From Streptomyces catenulae (GTDB taxonomy: Bacteria > Actinomycetota > Actinomycetes > Streptomycetales > Streptomycetaceae): DNA of 64,000 nt. Both the position numbers and the translations under genes were made by a program. The notes under the pieces are model-generated. The model saw only the letters and a program-made list of their open reading frames with translations. It searched no databases and was not told where the DNA came from. Of this stretch, positions 26,856-36,336 are shown piece after piece. The DNA lies in assembly GCF_000718015.1 (NCBI RefSeq), contig NZ_JODY01000019.1, positions 1-64,000 of the forward strand, written 5' to 3'. Every line of letters begins with the position of its first letter. Position 1 is the stretch's first letter.

Positions 26856-27940
26856 CCGACTCCGACGACACCGCATCCGGCGCCCCGAAGCCGCCCGGCG
26901 AGGGCGCCCCCTTCCTCGACGTCCGCGATCTGAAGGTGCACTTCCCGACCGACGACGGCCTGGTCAAGTCCGTCGACGGCCTCTCCTTCACGCTGGAGAA
27001 GGGCAAGACCCTCGGCATCGTCGGCGAGTCCGGCTCGGGCAAGTCCGTCACCTCGCTCGCCGTGATGGGGCTGCACCGCGCGTCGCGGCGGCAGCGCGCC
27101 ACGGTCCGGATGTCCGGCGAGATCCGGCTGGACGGCCAGGAGCTGATCGGCGCCGACCCGGACGAGGTACGCCGGTTGCGTGGCCGCCGGATGGCGATGA
27201 TCTTCCAGGACCCGCTCTCCGCGCTGCACCCCTATTACACGGTCGGCAAGCAGATCGTGGAGGCGTACCGCGTCCACCACGACGTCGACAAGAAGACGGC
27301 GCGCAAGCGGGCGATCGAGATGCTGGACCGGGTCGGCATCCCGCAGCCGGACAAGCGGGTGGACGACCATCCGCACCAGTTCTCCGGCGGGATGCGCCAG
27401 CGCGCGATGATCGCGATGGCACTGGTCAACAACCCCGAACTGCTCATCGCGGACGAGCCGACCACCGCGCTGGACGTCACCGTCCAGGCGCAGATCCTCG
27501 ATCTGATCCGCGATCTGCAGAAGGAGTTCGGCTCCGCCGTCATCGTGATCACCCACGATCTGGGCGTGGTGGCCGAACTCGCGGACGACCTGCTGGTCAT
27601 GTACGGCGGCCGGTGCGTCGAGCGCGGCCCCGCCGACAAGATCTTCGAGGCGCCGCAGCACCCTTACACCTGGGGTCTGCTGGGCTCCATGCCGCGCATC
27701 GACCGGGACCACACCGACCGGCTGATTCCGGTCAAGGGCTCGCCGCCCAGCCTGATCAACGTCCCCTCCGGGTGCGCCTTCAACCCGCGCTGCCCGTACG
27801 CGGACGTGCCCAAGGACGACCTCACCCGTACGGTCCGCCCCGAACTCACCGAGGCCACGACCGGCCACTTCTCCGCGTGCCACATGGCCCCGGCGGAGCG
27901 GAAGCGGATCTGGACCGAAGAGATTGCGCCGAAGCTGTGA
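26852..27940 (+). CDS. Peptide ABC importer ATPase (OppD/DppD type)
   Basis: This 362-residue ATPase energises peptide import. Walker A is GESGSGKSVT, the signature FSGGMRQR, and Walker B LLIADEPTTALD. The C-terminal oligopeptide/dipeptide domain has the spaced cysteines GCAFNPRCPYADVP and SACHM, which in this family can coordinate an iron-sulfur cluster. The GTG start overlaps the OppB-like stop, and its own stop overlaps the GTG of the OppF-like gene, so all three are translationally coupled. Confidence 0.95.
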   Translation: MTDSDDTASGAPKPPGEGAPFLDVRDLKVHFPTDDGLVKSVDGLSFTLEKGKTLGIVGESGSGKSVTSLAVMGLHRASRRQRATVRMSGEIRLDGQELIGADPDEVRRLRGRRMAMIFQDPLSALHPYYTVGKQIVEAYRVHHDVDKKTARKRAIEMLDRVGIPQPDKRVDDHPHQFSGGMRQRAMIAMALVNNPELLIADEPTTALDVTVQAQILDLIRDLQKEFGSAVIVITHDLGVVAELADDLLVMYGGRCVERGPADKIFEAPQHPYTWGLLGSMPRIDRDHTDRLIPVKGSPPSLINVPSGCAFNPRCPYADVPKDDLTRTVRPELTEATTGHFSACHMAPAERKRIWTEEIAPKL

Positions 27941-29283
27941 GCGAGAACGCGAAGAAGAAGTCCGGGAAGGCCGGGGAACCGGCGGAGACCGAGCAGACCC
28001 GGGAGCCCGCGGAGGCCGGGGCGGCTGCGGAGGCCCAGGAATCTGCGGAGGCCGGGGCGGCTGAAGAGGCGGGTAAGGGGGGCGAGTCCGCGGAGTCTGC
28101 CGAGCCCGACGGGGCCGACGTGCCCGACGGCGCTGCATCCGCCGAGTCCGAGCAGCCTGCCGAGGCCGCCGAGGCCGCCGAGGACGCGGAACCTGCGGAG
28201 CCCGCCGAGGCCGTAGACGAGAAGCCCGCCGCGCCCGTGGCGTCCGCCGCGGCCGTGCCCGCGCCCCGGTCCGACGCCGACGGAGTGCGTACCCCGCTGC
28301 TGCGGGTACGCGGGCTGACCCGGCACTTCCCGATCACCAAGGGGCTGCTCAAGCGGCAGGTCGGCGCGGTCCAGGCGGTCGACGGTATCGACTTCGACGT
28401 CTACCCGGGCGAGACGCTGGGCGTGGTCGGCGAGTCCGGCTGCGGCAAGTCGACCATGGGTCGGCTCATCACCCGGCTCGACGAACCCACCGGCGGTACC
28501 GTCGAGTTCGAGGGGCAGGACATCACCCACCTCTCCCCGGGCAAGCTCCGCCCGATGCGCCGCGACGTCCAGATGATCTTCCAGGACCCGTACGGGTCGC
28601 TGAACCCGCGGCACACCATCGGCGGCATCGTCTCCACCCCCTTCCGCCTCCAGGGCGTCGAGCCCGAGGGCGGTGTGAAGAAGGAGGTCCAGCGGCTGCT
28701 GGAGCTGGTGGGCCTGAGCCCGGAGCACTACAACCGCTATCCGCACGAGTTCTCCGGCGGCCAGCGCCAGCGCATCGGCATCGCCCGCGCCCTCGCCCTC
28801 AAGCCGAAGCTGGTCGTCGCGGACGAACCGGTCTCCGCGCTGGACGTCTCCATCCAGGCGCAGGTCGTCAACCTCATGGACGACCTCCAGGACGAACTGG
28901 GCCTGACGTATGTGATCATCGCGCACGACCTGTCCGTCATCCGGCACGTCTCGGACCGGATCGTGGTCATGTACCTCGGCAAGATCGTCGAACTGGCCGA
29001 CCGCACCTCGCTCTACACCACGCCGATGCACCCCTACACCAAGGCGCTGATGTCGGCGGTGCCGGTGCCCGACACGAAGCGGCGCACCGAACGCGACCGC
29101 ATCCTGCTCAAGGGCGACGTACCGTCCCCGATCAACCCGCCGTCCGGCTGCCGGTTCCGTACCCGCTGCTGGAAGGCGACCGAGACCTGCACGACGACTG
29201 AACCGCCGCTGGTCTCGCTCAAGGACGGACACAAGGTGGCCTGCCACCACCCGGAGAACGCCCCCGGACCCGGGACGGCGTGA
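27937..29283 (+). CDS. Peptide ABC importer ATPase (OppF/DppF type) with acidic N-terminal extension
   Basis: This 448-residue ATPase has a normal OppF core from about residue 118 ([14 protein letters not shown]): Walker [10 protein letters not shown], signature SGGQRQR, Walker [13 protein letters not shown], and the C-terminal Cys-containing [15 protein letters not shown] region. Before it are about 115 residues made almost only of Ala, Glu, Pro, Gly and Ser, with repeated AEPAEA-like steps. Typical OppF proteins are about 330-350 residues, so the extension is extra. It is in frame with a GTG overlapping the previous stop, so it is probably translated. A double hairpin follows the stop. Confidence 0.93.
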   Translation: MSENAKKKSGKAGEPAETEQTREPAEAGAAAEAQESAEAGAAEEAGKGGESAESAEPDGADVPDGAASAESEQPAEAAEAAEDAEPAEPAEAVDEKPAAPVASAAAVPAPRSDADGVRTPLLRVRGLTRHFPITKGLLKRQVGAVQAVDGIDFDVYPGETLGVVGESGCGKSTMGRLITRLDEPTGGTVEFEGQDITHLSPGKLRPMRRDVQMIFQDPYGSLNPRHTIGGIVSTPFRLQGVEPEGGVKKEVQRLLELVGLSPEHYNRYPHEFSGGQRQRIGIARALALKPKLVVADEPVSALDVSIQAQVVNLMDDLQDELGLTYVIIAHDLSVIRHVSDRIVVMYLGKIVELADRTSLYTTPMHPYTKALMSAVPVPDTKRRTERDRILLKGDVPSPINPPSGCRFRTRCWKATETCTTTEPPLVSLKDGHKVACHHPENAPGPGTA

Positions 29284-29286
29284 CGG

Positions 29287-29360
29287 CCGTGCCCCGGCGG
29301 TGACCGGGGCACGGGAGACAGACGTGCCTCGGGGCGTCGGCAGCGGATGCCGACGCCCCG
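29287..29360 (+). terminator. Tandem hairpin terminator of the peptide importer operon
   Basis: Stem 1 is CCGTGCCCCGG/CCGGGGCACGG (29287-29314). Stem 2 is a perfect 13-base CGGGGCGTCGGCA with its complement and a 5-base loop (29330-29360). Confidence 0.85.
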
Positions 29361-29886
29361 AAGTCTCTCCGCATTCCCTGCAACCCGCGGTGTCCGGCCG
29401 GTGTTCCTTCTGTGAGACGGGACGGCGGACGCTCCCGCGGCGCCGGTGGCGCCGCGCACGGCCGACGCCCTCCCGCGGTCCGGAGAGACGGGAGGGCGTC
29501 CGGTCATGACCACCGACACCACGGCCGGGAAGACGGCCGCAGCCGAGCGGGACGGCGCCGGGCCGCGGTCCGGTCAGCCGCTCTGCCCGCAGCCCGGTGG
29601 CCCGACGATGCTGCTGGTCCTGCCCCTGCTCGCCGTGGCGGCGCCGACTGCGCCCCCGGCTCCGGCGGCCCTGATCCCGATCCTCCTCCTCGGCCCGTTC
29701 CTGCTGCTCAGGCACGTGGTTCCGGCTCCGGTACCCCGGTCCGGAGCCGGTGACCCGCTGCGGCACGGCCCGCCGCCCGTCTGCCGATCGGCCCGCCCGC
29801 CCGGCCACCGTCCGCCGCGCCTACGGCCCGCACGGCGCGGCAGCCGTAGCGCACCACGCCACCCCACGGAAGAGAGAAGCCGCACC
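29361..29886 (+). other. Intergenic region with a possible membrane-peptide reading frame
   Basis: From ATG 29506 (after GGGAGGG) a frame stays open into the downstream hydrolase gene. Its first part is G/C-ending, coding-like, and encodes two hydrophobic stretches (about residues 35-70). The part nearest the hydrolase looks less coding-like. It may be a small membrane protein, a long N-terminal extension of the hydrolase, or chance. Confidence 0.35.
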
Positions 29887-30795
29887 ATGTCCCTCGACGC
29901 CCCGGCCGTCCGGCACCCCGACGGCGGCTACCACCACGTCAACGGCCACCGCCTGTGGGTGGAGAGCGAGGGACAGGGCGATCCCGTCCTGCTGCTCGCC
30001 GGGCTCGGCCCGGCCGGATCCCATGTCGTCTTCCACCCACACTTCGACGCACTCGCCTCCGACCACCGCGTCCTCTACGTCGACCTGCACGGACGCGGCC
30101 GCTCCGACGCGCCCGACGACCTCACGGAAGTGACCTTCGCCCGCGATGTCGCCGACATCGCCGCCCTCCTCACCACCCTCGACCTGGGCCCGGTCCACCT
30201 CTACGGCTTCTCCTACGGCGGGCTGATCGGGCAGGCCCTGGCGCTCGACCACCCGGAGACGGTGCGCACCCTCACCCTCGCCAACAGCCTGCACAGCCCG
30301 GAGATGTGGCAGCTCAACCACGAGAACATCAACCGCGAGCTGGCGTTGCAGTTCCCGGAGGTGTGGGAGCGGATCACCGCCCTGCGGGAGCGGGGGGTGC
30401 CCTCCACGGATCCGCGGATGCAGGCCGAGTTCGCCGCCGCGGCGAGACTGGTCCGCTTCCACCACCCCGACCACGCCGCGCTGCTCGCCACCGAACCGGG
30501 CGCCCGCAACCTCGCGCTCTACCCCCTCTTCTGCGGCGCCGACGTCGACTTCACCGTCGGCGGCGAAATCCTCCACATCCCCGACTTCCGGCCGCGGCTC
30601 GCGGAGATCGAGGCACCCCTGATGGTGCTGGCCGGACGGTACGACCGGGCGCTCTACCCGGCCCTGCAACGGGAGTTCGTCCACCGGGCACCGCGCACCC
30701 GCTTCGAAATACTGGAGCGCAGCGGCTCGTTCGGCCATGTCGAGGAGCCCGAGACGGTCCACGCCCTGCTGCGCGCGTTCTGGAAGGAGCACTGA
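29887..30795 (+). CDS. Alpha/beta hydrolase (S33-like)
   Basis: This 302-residue alpha/beta hydrolase has nucleophile elbow GFSYGG with Ser109, oxyanion-side LLAGLGPAGS and VDLHGRGRSD in the positions normal for the fold. A helical cap (about 130-215) and the closing segment with ERSGSFGHVEEPE supply the catalytic His. The proline aminopeptidase/esterase branch is the closest by eye; the substrate is unknown. The ATG at 29887 is preferred (AGAGAGAAGC upstream; family-like N-terminus), though an upstream in-frame ATG exists. Confidence 0.85.
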   Translation: MSLDAPAVRHPDGGYHHVNGHRLWVESEGQGDPVLLLAGLGPAGSHVVFHPHFDALASDHRVLYVDLHGRGRSDAPDDLTEVTFARDVADIAALLTTLDLGPVHLYGFSYGGLIGQALALDHPETVRTLTLANSLHSPEMWQLNHENINRELALQFPEVWERITALRERGVPSTDPRMQAEFAAAARLVRFHHPDHAALLATEPGARNLALYPLFCGADVDFTVGGEILHIPDFRPRLAEIEAPLMVLAGRYDRALYPALQREFVHRAPRTRFEILERSGSFGHVEEPETVHALLRAFWKEH

Positions 30796-31063
30796 CCGTG
30801 CCGGGCACCGGCGCCAAGTCCCCTTCCAATCCGCCCACGACGCCCGCCGTGCCAGACACCGGCCGGGCCGGATACCGACCATGCCGGTCCTGCCGACGCT
30901 CACCAGCTGAGGGGCGCGGGCCCGCTCCGCCGGGCGCCCCGGTGGCGGCAAGTGGCCGTCCCGCATGACGAGTTGGCAAAGTTCCGCGCCGGGAGCGGCG
31001 GCGCCGTGCAGAGTCGGCCCGCTGGAACCCCAGCATCCGTGTGTTCGAAGAGATGGGCTCACC

Positions 31064-32503
31064 ATGGCACTCTCCGTATCCGCACTCCGCCGCCCCCGGC
31101 TGCTCGCCCTGGCCGCCGCCTGCACCGTCGTCGCCACGATCTGCGGTGTGGCCACCGCCCCCGGCAGCGTCGCCGCGCCGCCCGTCGGCACCCCGGGCGC
31201 ACCCGGCGCCGGCGACACCTACTTCCCGAACCTCGGCAACGGCGGCTACGACGCCCTCCACTACGACCTGGGCGTCAGCTACCACCCCTCCTCCGGCCGC
31301 CTCGACGGCCGCACCACGCTCACCGCCCGCGCCACCCAGAATCTGAGCGCCTTCGACCTCGACCTCCAGAAGCTCGATGTCGCCGCCGTCCGGGTCGACG
31401 GCCGCCCGGCGCGTTTCAGCAGATCCGGCGACGAGATCACGGTCCGGCCCGCGCGGATGCTGCGGGACGGCCGCACCTTCAAGGTGACCGTCACCTACAG
31501 CGGTGTGCCCCGGCCGCTCAGCGGGCCGATCGTCTTCGGCTCCCAGTACGGCTGGATGAAGACGAAGGACGGCGTCTTCGTGGCGTGCGAGCCGAACGCC
31601 GCCTCCACCTGGTTCCCCTCCAGTGACCACCCCGGCGACAAGGCGACGTACGACATCCGTATCGACGCGCCCAAGGGGCTGACCGGTGTCTCCAACGGGC
31701 GGCTGATCGCATCCGGTGAGCGCGGCGGCCGCTCGTACGCCCACTGGCGCGAGAGCCGCCCGATGGCGACGTACCTGGCCACCGCCACCATCGGGAAGTT
31801 CGACGTCCGCACCGGCACCACCCCCGGCGGCACCCCGATCTACGTCGCCACCGATCCGACGCTGCCCGCCGGGAAGATCGACGTCTACGGCGTCACCGCG
31901 GCGGCCACGGACTACTGGTCGAAGGTGTTCGGGCCGTACCCCTTCGAGGAGACCGGCGCCATCGTCGACGACATGCCGCAGGCGGGCTTCTCCCTGGAGG
32001 TGCAGTCCAAGCCCGCCTACTCGGCGGTCCGCAGCGAGTCCACCATCGTCCACGAGCTGGCCCACCAGTGGTTCGGCGACTCCGTCTCCGTCAAGGACTG
32101 GCAGCACATCTGGCTCAACGAGGGCTTCGCGAGCTACGCGCAGTGGCTGTGGGACGAGCACAAGGGCACCAAGAGCGCCCACGACGCGTTCCGTGAGGCG
32201 TACGCGTCGGTGCCCGCCGACGACCCGTTCTGGAAGATCAAGATCGCCGACCCGCAGCGGGACACGATGTTCTCCGCCGCGGTCTACGACCGGGGCGCGA
32301 TGACCCTCCAGGCGCTGCGCGAACGCATCGGTGACCCCGCGTTCTTCAAGCTGCTGCCCGCCTGGACCGCGGCCCACCGCTACGGCAACGCCGAGACCTC
32401 GCAGTTCATCGCGCTGGCCGAGAAGATATCCGGTCAGCGGCTGGGCGACCTCTTCGACGCCTGGCTGAACACCGGCTCCCGCCCGCCGCTGCCGAAGCCG
32501 TAG
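31064..32503 (+). CDS. Secreted M1-family metallopeptidase (aminopeptidase)
   Basis: This 479-residue zinc peptidase has a cleavable signal peptide (about 1-40, ending VAAPP), an N-terminal beta domain, and a catalytic domain with HELAHQW (His330, Glu331, His334) plus the third zinc ligand Glu353 in NEGFASY. The substrate-binding stretch reads AGFSLEVQS, where classical M1 enzymes have GxMEN. At 479 residues it lacks the large C-terminal helical domain of PepN, matching the short secreted Streptomyces M1 enzymes. It should trim N-terminal residues from extracellular peptides, upstream of peptide uptake. Confidence 0.93.
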   Translation: MALSVSALRRPRLLALAAACTVVATICGVATAPGSVAAPPVGTPGAPGAGDTYFPNLGNGGYDALHYDLGVSYHPSSGRLDGRTTLTARATQNLSAFDLDLQKLDVAAVRVDGRPARFSRSGDEITVRPARMLRDGRTFKVTVTYSGVPRPLSGPIVFGSQYGWMKTKDGVFVACEPNAASTWFPSSDHPGDKATYDIRIDAPKGLTGVSNGRLIASGERGGRSYAHWRESRPMATYLATATIGKFDVRTGTTPGGTPIYVATDPTLPAGKIDVYGVTAAATDYWSKVFGPYPFEETGAIVDDMPQAGFSLEVQSKPAYSAVRSESTIVHELAHQWFGDSVSVKDWQHIWLNEGFASYAQWLWDEHKGTKSAHDAFREAYASVPADDPFWKIKIADPQRDTMFSAAVYDRGAMTLQALRERIGDPAFFKLLPAWTAAHRYGNAETSQFIALAEKISGQRLGDLFDAWLNTGSRPPLPKP

Positions 32504-32522
32504 GGCCGCCGCCCCGGCCGGA

Positions 32523-33152
32523 TCAGCCGTCCGAGCCCTCCCGGCTCGGCGACCGGTGCGGCCGGGGCAGGTGCAGCCCGAAGTAGACCGCGCCCATCCG
32601 CAGCGCGAAGACCAGCCCGGCGGAGGCGGCGGTGACCGCGGTGCCGCCGATGCCGAGATGGTGCAGGATCAGCAGCAGGGCGGCACCGGCCAACGCGGCG
32701 ATCGCGTAGACGTCCTCGCGCAGCAGCAGCGGCGGGAACTCCCCGCACAGCACATCGCGGATGACCTCACCGGCGACGCCCGTCAACACCGCCAGGATGA
32801 TCACCGCGAGCGGGGTGGCGCCCGCGTCGATGGCGGCGCGCGCCCCGATCACGGTGACGACGGAGAGCCCGACCGCGTCGACGACCAGCAGGGATTTCCG
32901 CGGCAGCGTCCAGAAGCGGAGATAGACCATGGTGGCGACGCCGACGCAGATGATCACCGTCAGCAGGACCCAGTCGTGTGTCCAGTACAGCGGATGCCGG
33001 TTGAGGATCAGATCGCGCAGCGTGCCGCCGGAGATCGAGGCGGCGAAGGCGAGGACCAGACCGCCGAAGGGGTCCATGTTCGCGCGGTAGGCGGCGAGCA
33101 CCCCGCTCGCGGCGAACGCGGAGACACCGATCAGGTAGAGCATGTGGAGCAT
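32523..33152 (-). CDS. Trimeric intracellular cation channel-like protein (UPF0126/TRIC)
   Basis: This 209-residue membrane protein has seven predicted helices arranged as two three-helix repeats plus one. The repeat motifs GGTLRD (about 42-47) and AGEVIRD (about 128-134) are characteristic. Prokaryotic TRIC proteins are homotrimeric potassium-selective channels by structure; the physiological role is unclear. The ATG at 33152 begins MLHMLYL; an in-frame extension lacks hydrophobic character. It is divergent from the thioesterase gene and shares a 95-base intergenic region. Confidence 0.88.
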   Translation of the reverse strand: MLHMLYLIGVSAFAASGVLAAYRANMDPFGGLVLAFAASISGGTLRDLILNRHPLYWTHDWVLLTVIICVGVATMVYLRFWTLPRKSLLVVDAVGLSVVTVIGARAAIDAGATPLAVIILAVLTGVAGEVIRDVLCGEFPPLLLREDVYAIAALAGAALLLILHHLGIGGTAVTAASAGLVFALRMGAVYFGLHLPRPHRSPSREGSDG

Positions 33153-33204
33153 CCCGGAATCATCCCAGGCCGCGACGGTGCGGCGGTCCGCCGGGCGCCA
33201 CGAA

Positions 33205-33240
33205 TTGACACTACCGGTCGGTAACTTTTCGGTGTAGCGT
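33205..33240 (+). promoter_or_regulatory. Promoter with TetR-like operator before the thioesterase
   Basis: TTGACA (33205-33210) is followed by the palindrome TACCGGTCGGTA (33212-33223, arms TACCG/CGGTA), a form used by many actinobacterial TetR-family repressors of acyl-CoA genes. A TAGCGT -10-like hexamer (33235-33240) ends seven bases before the ATG. The palindrome covers the -35 position of that hexamer, so repressor binding would block transcription. No tetR gene is adjacent. Confidence 0.6.
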
Positions 33241-33247
33241 TCCGGCC

Positions 33248-34096
33248 ATGGCACAGGTGACCCTTGGTAACAGCGAGTTCGACCGGGACACGGCCGTGGT
33301 GCGCCGCGCCCCGGGGCAGTACGACGCGGAGCTCTCCGCGGGCTGGACGATCATTCAGGCAGTCAACGGCGGCTATCTCCTCGCCCTCATGGGCCGCGCC
33401 CTCGGCGACGCCCTGCCGCACCCCGACCCGTTCTCGGTCACCGCGCACTACCTGACCGCATCCGCCCCCGGCCCCGCCACCATCCGCACCGAGGTGGTCC
33501 GCACCGGCCGCACCATGTCGACCGGCACTGCCACCCTCGTCCAGACCGCACCGGACGGCACCGAGGTCGAGCGGATGCGGGTGCTCGCCTCCTACGGCGA
33601 CCTCGGCGCGCTCCCCGACGACGTCCGCACCACCGCCAAGCCCCCGGCGCTGCCCCCGTACGCCCACTGCCTGGGCACCGACAGCGCCCCCGATGGCGGC
33701 GCGGCGATACCGGGCAGCACCGCCATCGCCGACCGGCTCGACCTCCGCCTCGACCCGGCCACCGCGGGCTGGGCCGTCGGCGCGCCCTCCGGCAAGGGCG
33801 AGATGCGCGGCTGGTTCGGCCTCGCCGACGGCCGCGACCCGGACCCGCTCTCCCTGCTGCTGACCGTCGACGCCATGCCCCCCACCGCCTTCGACCTGGG
33901 CCTGGCCGGCTGGGTGCCGACCGTCGAGCTGACCTGCCACATCCGCTGCCGCCCGGCGCCGGGACCGCTGCGCGTCGCCATCGCCACCCGCAACCTCGCC
34001 GGTGGCTTCCTGGAGGAGGACGCCGAGGTCTGGGACTCCGCCGACCGCCTCGTCGCCCAGTCCCGCCAGTTGGCCCGCGCACCGCTCGGCGGCTGA
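33248..34096 (+). CDS. Acyl-CoA thioesterase family protein (double hotdog)
   Basis: This 282-residue protein has a TesB-like double hotdog organisation: N-terminal half (about 1-120) with GWTIIQAVNGGYLLALMGRA and an RTMSTGTATLVQ strand, and C-terminal half with GWFGLADGRDPDPLSLLL and VPTVELTCHI. Proteins of this type hydrolyse acyl-CoA to free acid and CoA. The TetR-type operator in its promoter fits lipid- or acyl-CoA-responsive control. The mRNA may be leaderless. Terminator at 34104-34132. Confidence 0.85.
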   Translation: MAQVTLGNSEFDRDTAVVRRAPGQYDAELSAGWTIIQAVNGGYLLALMGRALGDALPHPDPFSVTAHYLTASAPGPATIRTEVVRTGRTMSTGTATLVQTAPDGTEVERMRVLASYGDLGALPDDVRTTAKPPALPPYAHCLGTDSAPDGGAAIPGSTAIADRLDLRLDPATAGWAVGAPSGKGEMRGWFGLADGRDPDPLSLLLTVDAMPPTAFDLGLAGWVPTVELTCHIRCRPAPGPLRVAIATRNLAGGFLEEDAEVWDSADRLVAQSRQLARAPLGG

Positions 34097-34103
34097 CGGT
34101 CCG

Positions 34104-34132
34104 CACCGGGGCGGGCCGCTCACGCCCCGGTG
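34104..34132. terminator. Bidirectional terminator between convergent genes
   Basis: A perfect 10-base stem (CACCGGGGCG with CGCCCCGGTG) with a 9-base loop overlaps the end of the minus-strand hydrolase gene. Confidence 0.7.
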
Positions 34133-34989
34133 TCCGCCCCCGCCGCCAGGAATTCCATCAGCGCCGCGGTCAGCTCGGCCGGGGCGTCCTCCTGGACGAG
34201 ATGGCCCGCGCCCTCGATCAGCCGGAGCCGGGCGCCGGGGATGCGGGAGGCGAGGTCGCGGCCGCGCTCCGGCGGGATCCAGGTGTCGCGCGTACCCCAG
34301 CACACCAGCGTCGGCAGCGTGATCTCGCCGTACCGGCCCTCGACCGCGTCCGTCATCCGCCGGTCGTTCGCCGCGATCTGCCGGTGGAAGGCGGCCCGCC
34401 CCTCGGCCGTGCACCACGGCTCCACCAGGCGTTCCAGGACCTCGGGGCGCAGCCCGGTGGCGCTCGCCGAGGCGACGTACTCGCGCACCAGCGCCCGGTG
34501 CAGCGCGGGCGGCAGCTGTGTGAAGACCTCCGCGTGCCGCCCCAGCAGCCGGTACGCCGGGGACCCCCAGGGCGCCAGCGCCACCGGGTCCACCAGCGCC
34601 AGCCGGGAATACCGCGCCCCGTGCAGCAGATGCGCCCGCAGCGCCACGCAACCCCCGAAGTCATGGGCCACCACGGCCGGTTCGGTCAGTCCCCAGTGGT
34701 CCAGCAGCTCGGTGAGGACCACCGCCTGCGCGGCCAGCGAGACGTCCTGCCCGGCGCGCATCTCCGAGGCGCCGTACCCCGGCATGTCCCAGACGAGGAC
34801 CCGCCGCCGCCCGGCCAGCGCCCGGGCCACCGAACGCCAGACATACGACGAGAACGGCGTCCCGTGCAGCAGGACGACCGGCGGCTCGGCGCTCTCCGCC
34901 GGGCCGAGCGCGGCCCAGCGCACCTCACCGGTCGAGGCGGCGAACGTCCGGTCCAGCCGCCAGGGCGCCTCATACGTGGTGGATGTCAT
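34120..34989 (-). CDS. Alpha/beta hydrolase with Asp nucleophile (epoxide hydrolase/dehalogenase-like)
   Basis: This 289-residue alpha/beta hydrolase has HGTPFSSYVW (oxyanion region, 42-51) and the nucleophile elbow AHDFGG with Asp110 where serine hydrolases have Ser. The general base is His263 in GAGHLVQED. Asp nucleophiles are used by epoxide hydrolases and haloalkane dehalogenases, not esterases. A cap domain spans about 130-215. A TAGCCT hexamer ends seven bases before the ATG, so the mRNA may be leaderless. Confidence 0.85.
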   Translation of the reverse strand: MTSTTYEAPWRLDRTFAASTGEVRWAALGPAESAEPPVVLLHGTPFSSYVWRSVARALAGRRRVLVWDMPGYGASEMRAGQDVSLAAQAVVLTELLDHWGLTEPAVVAHDFGGCVALRAHLLHGARYSRLALVDPVALAPWGSPAYRLLGRHAEVFTQLPPALHRALVREYVASASATGLRPEVLERLVEPWCTAEGRAAFHRQIAANDRRMTDAVEGRYGEITLPTLVCWGTRDTWIPPERGRDLASRIPGARLRLIEGAGHLVQEDAPAELTAALMEFLAAGADTGA

Positions 34990-35114
34990 GAGCGTCAGGC
35001 TAGTGACTCCTTACGAGGGCGTCGAGAGGTCCGGCGGCGGGTCCCTCGGCGGCCCGGCGCGGCGGCGCCCCCGCGCGCCGGACATGCGCCCCCGAGGGCC
35101 CGGACGGCCGCCCG

Positions 35115-35120
35115 TAGAAT
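35115..35120 (+). promoter_or_regulatory. -10 element TAGAAT of the cysteine desulfurase gene
   Basis: This hexamer ends nine bases before the ATG with no Shine-Dalgarno between, indicating a leaderless or nearly leaderless transcript. Confidence 0.5.
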
Positions 35121-35129
35121 CGGGGCACC

Positions 35130-36299
35130 ATGGTTTACCTCGACCACGCGGCCACCACGCCGATGCTCCCCGAAGCGGTGCAGGCGATGACCGCTCAGCT
35201 GACCGTCACCGGAAACGCGTCCTCGCTGCACGCCGCCGGGCGGCGGGCCCGGCGCACCGTCGAGGAGGCCCGCGAATCCCTCGCCGCCGCCCTCGGCGCC
35301 CGCCCCAGCGAGATCGTCTTCACGGCCGGTGGCACGGAGGCCGACAACCTCGCGGTCAAGGGCCTCTACTGGTCCCGCCGGGCCGCCGACCCGGCCCGTG
35401 TCCGCGTGCTCGCCAGCCCCGTCGAGCACCACGCCGTCCTGGACGCCGTGGAGTGGCTCGCCACCCACGAGGGCGCCCACGTCGAGTGGCTGCCGGTCGA
35501 CTCCTACGGGCGGGTGCACCCCGACGCGCTGCGCGAGGCCGTCCTCCGTAACCCCGCCGATGTCGCGCTGGCCACCGTCATGTGGGCCAACAACGAGATC
35601 GGCACCCTCCAGCCGGTCCGCGAACTCGCCGACGTGGCCCAGGAGTTCGGCATTCCGCTGCACTCCGACGCGGTGCAGGCGGTCGGCCAGACCGAGGTCG
35701 ACTTCGCCGCCTCCCGGCTCGCCGCCATGACCGTCTCCGGCCACAAGCTCGGCGGCCCGTACGGCATCGGCGCGCTGGTGCTGGGCCGGGAGTGGGCGCC
35801 GGTGCCCGTGCTGCACGGCGGCGGCCAGGAGCGCCAGGTCCGCTCCGGCACCCTCGACACCCCCGCGATCGTGGCGTTCGCCGCCGCCGCCCGCCACGCC
35901 GTGGAGCACCGCGAGGAGTTCGCCCGCGAGATCGGCGGCCTCCGCGACGACCTGATCAAGGCGGTACGCGCCGCCGCGCCCGACGCCGTCCTCGGCGGCG
36001 ACCCGGACCCGGCCGGTCGCCTCCCCGCCAACGCCCACTTCTCCTTCCCCGGCTGCGAGGGCGACTCCCTGCTGCTGCTCCTCGACGCCCGGGGCATCGC
36101 CTGCTCCACCGGCTCCGCCTGCACCGCCGGGGTCGCCCAGCCCAGCCATGTCGTGCTCGCCACCGGCACCTCGCCCGAGCTGGCCCGCGGCACGCTCCGC
36201 TTCTCCCTGGGGCACACCTCGACCGCCGAGGACGTCGCGGCGCTCGCCGAGGCCATCGGCCCGGTGGTCGAACGCGCCCGGCAGGCCGGACTGAGCTGA
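35130..36299 (+). CDS. Cysteine desulfurase (NifS/IscS-like)
   Basis: This 389-residue class V aminotransferase-fold enzyme transfers sulfur from cysteine to an active-site persulfide. PLP lysine is Lys206 in [10 protein letters not shown]. The catalytic Cys325 lies in the [13 protein letters not shown] loop, with a second Cys at 331, the group I (NifS/IscS) arrangement. The C-terminal Ile/Ser-Phe-Leu block [13 protein letters not shown] is typical. mnmA lies about 750 bases downstream on the same strand, so it probably supplies sulfur for tRNA 2-thiouridine. No iscU or other cluster-assembly gene is adjacent. Confidence 0.93.
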   Translation: MVYLDHAATTPMLPEAVQAMTAQLTVTGNASSLHAAGRRARRTVEEARESLAAALGARPSEIVFTAGGTEADNLAVKGLYWSRRAADPARVRVLASPVEHHAVLDAVEWLATHEGAHVEWLPVDSYGRVHPDALREAVLRNPADVALATVMWANNEIGTLQPVRELADVAQEFGIPLHSDAVQAVGQTEVDFAASRLAAMTVSGHKLGGPYGIGALVLGREWAPVPVLHGGGQERQVRSGTLDTPAIVAFAAAARHAVEHREEFAREIGGLRDDLIKAVRAAAPDAVLGGDPDPAGRLPANAHFSFPGCEGDSLLLLLDARGIACSTGSACTAGVAQPSHVVLATGTSPELARGTLRFSLGHTSTAEDVAALAEAIGPVVERARQAGLS

Positions 36300-36336
36300 C
36301 CGGAGCCGTACGGGGCCGCGCGCCCGGGGCGGTCCG

